From Lyophyllum atratum (taxonomy: Eukaryota; Basidiomycota; Agaricomycetes; Agaricales; Lyophyllaceae): a stretch of 64,000 nt of DNA. Made by a program: the position numbers and the translations under genes. Shown in pieces: positions 60,298 through 64,000 of this stretch (position 1 is its first letter; the number at the start of each line of letters is the position of its first letter). The DNA is taken from assembly GCA_014905825.1 (NCBI GenBank), contig JACGCN010000015.1, positions 372,001 through 436,000 on the forward strand, in the 5' to 3' direction. The notes under the pieces are model-generated. The model did no database searches and was not told the origin of the DNA. It saw nothing but the letters and a program-made list of their open reading frames with translations.

Positions 60298-61388
60298 TCA
60301 CAACTTGTTTTCCTTGTCCTCGTCGACGGCCATACCATCCGATGGCGCCTGTTCAACTTCTTCCTCGCTTTTAACGAACCTTTGATCTAGGCTGCCTATC
60401 AATGGCCGTCTGGTAGCAGTTGAAATTACAGATGTCAAAGCCGTCGGGTGATCGCTCATGTGCCCGGGACTAGGATCGTCCAGTTCGTCAACAAGGCCGA
60501 GTGCTCTAGGTTCAGCTCCGGTGATAGCTGGATTGGCTAGCGCCAGCGGTGACGGCGGAGGACTGCGGGACTTCGAACGGCGCGCGTCGTCGTGAAGGAA
60601 AGGAATCGGGGAGAAGAGTGGCGTCGATGGAGCAGGACTGGCGTGTGGATCCCAGGGAAAAGACACTTCGACCGTTAGGATCTGCGTCGATTTCTGAGAG
60701 TGGCGGGAAGGTGTCCCACGTTGAGGTTACAAGAAGGGACTTTTCGACGGCGCGGAGGTACTTTCCGACGGAGGAGTAGTGCTGGCGCGGGTGGATGCAC
60801 AGTTCGCACACGCGTTGTATTGTAAATGGAGGGTTTCTGGAAATTTGAAAGTACTCGTGAGTGGTACGCGCTTCATAGTCTGCGACTTACGACTCGAAGT
60901 CGTCGAGTTGCGCGAAGATGAAACCTTTCAACTCGTTGGCCTGCTCTTCCGACATGTAGCTTACAGGGATGGGATTCGCTGCACGCTGCTGCTTCCGAGG
61001 CGGAAATGGTGGGAGCTTCAGCCCTCCGGAAACCAGCGTTAGCGGCTGAAAGGTAGGCGGCGGCGGCGGTGGGGACTTGTCTGCGAGAAACGCGACCGTA
61101 TTCTGGAGTCTTTCTTCTTGGTACCATCTTAACATCAGGATCGTAACAACGGACCTCATTTATCTTGTATTTTAAGGCATTGCGGAGAACATCCCAATCA
61201 GAGCTGGTGATGACATTGTAAGCCTGCTGAAACGCAATAGGCAACTATTGCGCGCACTCTACGATGTCCGTCGATGCAATCCTGTCGAGCAAGACATCAT
61301 ATTCTGTATTCTCGAGGAAAGGTTATATAGGGCAGGGACGTAATTATGCTTGCTTACCTGGAAGCCACTTGAAACCCTGGACGGACAT
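60298..61388 (-). CDS. PPP4R2: Protein phosphatase 4 regulatory subunit 2 (PPP4R2)
   Basis: Regulatory subunit that targets PP4, which acts in DNA-damage recovery and centrosome function. The start MSVQGFKWLP is spliced to EYDVLLDRIASTDI, then (after a 36-nt intron) QAYNVITSSDWDVLRNALKY. The diagnostic NPPFTIQRVCELCIHPRQHY with VGKYLRAVEKSLLVTSTWD follows, preceded by a poly-Pro insert. The C-terminal half is Ser/Pro-rich, acidic and probably disordered, ending DEDKENKL. A junction near 61140 does not read cleanly and may hold an unplaced intron or a base error. It is head-to-head with the lipid phosphatase gene. Confidence 0.82.
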
Positions 61389-61543
61389 GAGCGGACGAGG
61401 CAGTGAGAGGCAGTGTCGGAGTTGGTAACCAAATTGGGCCTTGATCCCACTTTCATGTCGACGTCAGATTTGTTTTCCGCTTGATGTACGCTCGGCTCCA
61501 CGATCCTCCTTCCCAGCATCCACCAGCTGTCGAATCCTTCCCT

Positions 61544-63331
61544 ATGAGACCCTTCTCCCTCAAGCCAGCTGAGCCCGGTCGCCACAGGGCCCCAGTCTCT
61601 GCCACAAGGCGCCGTAGACTCTTCTTGTCCTACTTACCTGACTGGTACGTCGCTGCCGCACACGACAACACCGCTCGCTCATTTCCTTTGTTTTATCAGG
61701 ATTCTCACCATCTTCCTGGCGTATGTGCTTTGTTCTCTTCTATACAGGGTGGACATTTAACACGAAAACAGGGCGCTTTTCTTCTCCCTGGACAAAGTCG
61801 AGGGCTACCGAAGGGTATTCTCCGCTGAGGATACATCGTATGTTGTTGTCCCCCACTGCTTCCCGTCACCGCGCTAACCCACCCACGTCCTTTCTACAGC
61901 CTACGCCATCCGTGAGTTGAAAATTCCACTTTGTAGGCAGCGCCAACGAGCCAAATGATCATTATTGTCTAGTTACGCAGTCCATGAACGTGTCCCGGTA
62001 AGCATGGTCCCCGTTTCTTGATAAAACTCGGACTTACATTTATCCTATCCTAAAATTAGAACGTGGGACTCTACCTCATCTGTTTCGTCGCACCGCTGTT
62101 AATCCAACCCGTTATCAATCTCCTGACGATTCGTTCCTGGTGGGATCTTCATAACAGTTGGTTTCCTCTGACGACTTTATTTAATCTTTCTAACCCACTG
62201 TTCCACAGGCACATTGGGCTGTTCGTTCTCTACTATTTTTTTCTCCCTGCTCTTGAACTCACTTGCCACCCTTTAATCACAGTAATACTCGGCCTTGCTC
62301 TGACGGGCGCAGTTACACAGTTCACAAAGATCACCGTCGGCCGTCCTCGGCCAGGTATGTCTTTTTGTCTTCCCCAAGAGTACCAACCGGACATAAATCC
62401 TTCGTGTAGATGTCCTTGACCGCTGCCAGTTGCCTGAAGGGACAGTGGACCCACCTTTCGGGCTGACCGCCTGGCAACAGTGTACTCAGACCGACGCGGC
62501 GATTCTTCGCGATGGTTTCCGGAGCTTCCCTTCCGGTCACTCAAGCTGTAAGTCATCTTCCGCTCTCCACACCCACTCTTACAAGCCGTCCCGTACAGTG
62601 TCGTTTGCTGGACTGGGTTTCCTCGCGTTCTACCTCGCAGGCAAGCTACACCTCTTTGATCGTCGTGGCCACGCGGTAAGCTCGTGTTTTGATTTGGGAT
62701 ATTTGAAATACTAAAAATAGGTCAATGCGCACAGGGCAAAGCATGGCTGGCTATCGCTCCATTCTCTGGAGCTGCCCTGGTGGCTATTTCGCGTACCATG
62801 GATTATCGTCGTAAGTGGACGACGGAGCTATTTTTACTTCTCGATTTTCATGATTGTCAATTTGCGCCACCAGACCATTGGCATGACGTTCTGGTAGGAG
62901 GCCTCCTCGGCACGGTCATCTCGTACTTCACCTATCGCCAATACTACCCCAGTCTCGGGTCTGAACTTTCGCATCGCCCATATTCGCCTCGCATACAGCG
63001 CGACGACGGCGAAGTCCTCCCCGTCCACTCACACCGCCCTCCGAGCGCGGACGATCACCATGATTCGTCCGCCCTTCAAGCATATCCTCAATATCCCAAC
63101 CCTTTCCCTGAAACCGCCGCGAACGGTGGTCCTGGGCATGGACATGATTCGGGGGATTACGAGCTGGCAGGGACGGTCCAGCGACCTGACATACCCTTGG
63201 AGCAAGTATGGCAAGACGGGCAGCATCAGCACTCCGTTGCTCGGTCGATGACGCCTGTGCAGCAGTCGCGGTCGGAGATGGGACCGAGCCCTACACCCAT
63301 GACGTATGGACGGCCGAATGCTACTGCTTGA
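61544..63331 (+). CDS. PAP2-family lipid phosphate phosphatase (LPP1/DPP1-like)
   Basis: Integral membrane phosphatase that removes phosphate from phosphatidate, diacylglycerol pyrophosphate and related lipids. An N-terminal basic region ending RRRRLFLSYLPDW leads to six predicted membrane segments, the first WILTIFLA and the next LYLICFVAPLLIQPVINLLT. The three PAP2 signature motifs are KITVGRPRP (Kx6RP), PSGHSS, and SRTMDYRHHWHDV (SRx5Hx3D). The C-terminal tail of about 120 residues is hydrophilic and Pro/His-rich. Ten or so introns are needed, including exons of 12 nt (CTACGCCATCC-type near 61905 and the one near 62210). No frame break was seen. Confidence 0.9.
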
Positions 63332-63787
63332 GCTGCGCTGAGGTGACGAGGCATTCGATATATACCATCCTACCGGCCATCTTACTCACGCACTGGGACA
63401 TCTTTTATTCTTACGATACTGCTTGGACAGTCTTGTGCACGTCTGTTATGACTATGCTTCTTAATTCCGCTTGTTGTTTATTACGAGAGCGACGATTTTG
63501 CTCGATAATGAACGTATTTCCGTTACTCTGATGTTGTGACAGTTTATGCCAAAATTGACGTAGACCCTCAGACTGACATCACGTCAATGTGGGTCCAATT
63601 TTGACGAGCATTACCATCTGTGTTCGTGTTCATGTCTGCTACTCTCTTCTTCGTTGCTTCCCTTGACTGTTGACTGGAGACCAGGGCATCTGGACAGTAC
63701 ACACAGTTCAGGACCTTTGTCAGCTATTCCTTGGTCAGGGGAACTCATCCTGTTCATTCTTTGCTTGAGTTGTCCCCGTCGAAGACC
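63332..63787. other. Intergenic, short inverted repeat
   Basis: 3' flank of the lipid phosphatase gene and probable promoter of the next. CAAAATTG at 63550-63557 and CAATTTTG at 63596-63603 form an 8-bp inverted repeat, with TGACGT-like motifs between. No transposon signature or gene was seen. Confidence 0.4.
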
Positions 63788-64000
63788 ATGACACTGCCGA
63801 TAATTTCCCCGTGAGCATTATCTCTGCCTCTAGAGTACAATTCCCGACCATGATTTGACCACGGTTACTGCCATTATTTACCACAGGGGACTTAGGGACC
63901 TTGCTGCATACCAGAGAGAAGGCATGACCGTTAGCTTGAGTGGTGCCATTGAAGACTACGCCGCTTCCTGTACCTTGGTACGCCGCAGACAGATTTTTTT
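63788..64000 (+). CDS. 5' part of an unknown gene cut by the right edge
   Basis: ATG at 63788 opens MTLPIISP, spliced at 63811-63886 (GTGAGC...ACAG) into GLRDLAAYQREGMTVSLSGA, then IEDYAASCTL, before a possible donor at about 63980. The splice keeps frame and the peptide looks coding, but about 38 residues are too few to name a family. The gene continues outside the window. Confidence 0.42.

Noticed and set aside
61239..61274. In-frame TAG in PPP4R2
   Set aside because: A 36-nt GT-AG intron removes it and keeps frame, so no pseudogene call is needed.
63550..63603. 8-bp inverted repeat with TGACGT-like motifs
   Set aside because: Too short, and not extended by matching flanks; could be chance or a CREB-type site but nothing else supports it.

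Overview
The window is eukaryotic nuclear DNA from a mushroom-forming basidiomycete (probably Agaricomycetes). Nearly every gene is cut by several introns of about 50 nt. The gene set is core eukaryotic, and three features point to this group: a fungal retaining trehalose phosphorylase, a DUF6593-like protein, and TSC1 (hamartin) together with COMPASS ASH2. All calls come from translating both strands by eye, splicing at GT-AG or GC-AG sites and recognising family motifs. No database search was run.

Layout. 0-15 kb: histone H1 (cut by the left edge), a non-autonomous hAT-type element, a LYR-family (MZM1-like) gene and a mitochondrial GGQ release factor in tight tandem, adenylyl cyclase-associated protein, a large PhoD-like phosphatase, COMPASS ASH2, an unusual E2 ubiquitin-conjugating enzyme and a pogo/Fot-type miniature element. 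15-27 kb: a long Ser/Pro-rich protein of unknown function, a DUF6593-like gene, a BTB protein, the N-terminal glutamine amidase NTAQ1 and a short unknown gene. 26-40 kb: ATP12, MSH3, POL5 and the TFIIIB subunit BRF1. 40-64 kb: trehalose phosphorylase, a small conserved unknown, an intron-containing tRNA, TSC1, NAC-alpha, TRM9, ALG13, P5C reductase, RPT3, cap-binding NCBP2, a mitochondrial RRM-like protein, SNRNP27, eIF1, an FYV7-like factor, PPP4R2, a PAP2 lipid phosphatase and the start of another gene.

From 39 kb rightwards, genes lie mostly in head-to-head pairs sharing 59-362 bp promoters. They serve translation and tRNA modification (NAC-alpha, TRM9, eIF1), RNA processing (NCBP2, SNRNP27, FYV7-like), Pol III transcription (BRF1), proteolysis (RPT3), glycosylation (ALG13) and metabolism (trehalose phosphorylase, P5C reductase). 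I found no operon-like specialised cluster, CRISPR array, virus or clearly new biological system.

Two window-wide points matter to a user. First, many conserved genes contain single-base frame breaks, usually an extra base. These look like uncorrected sequencing errors rather than pseudogenes. Second, several introns must use GC instead of GT donors, and several exons are only 5-12 nt, so standard gene finders will misannotate these loci.
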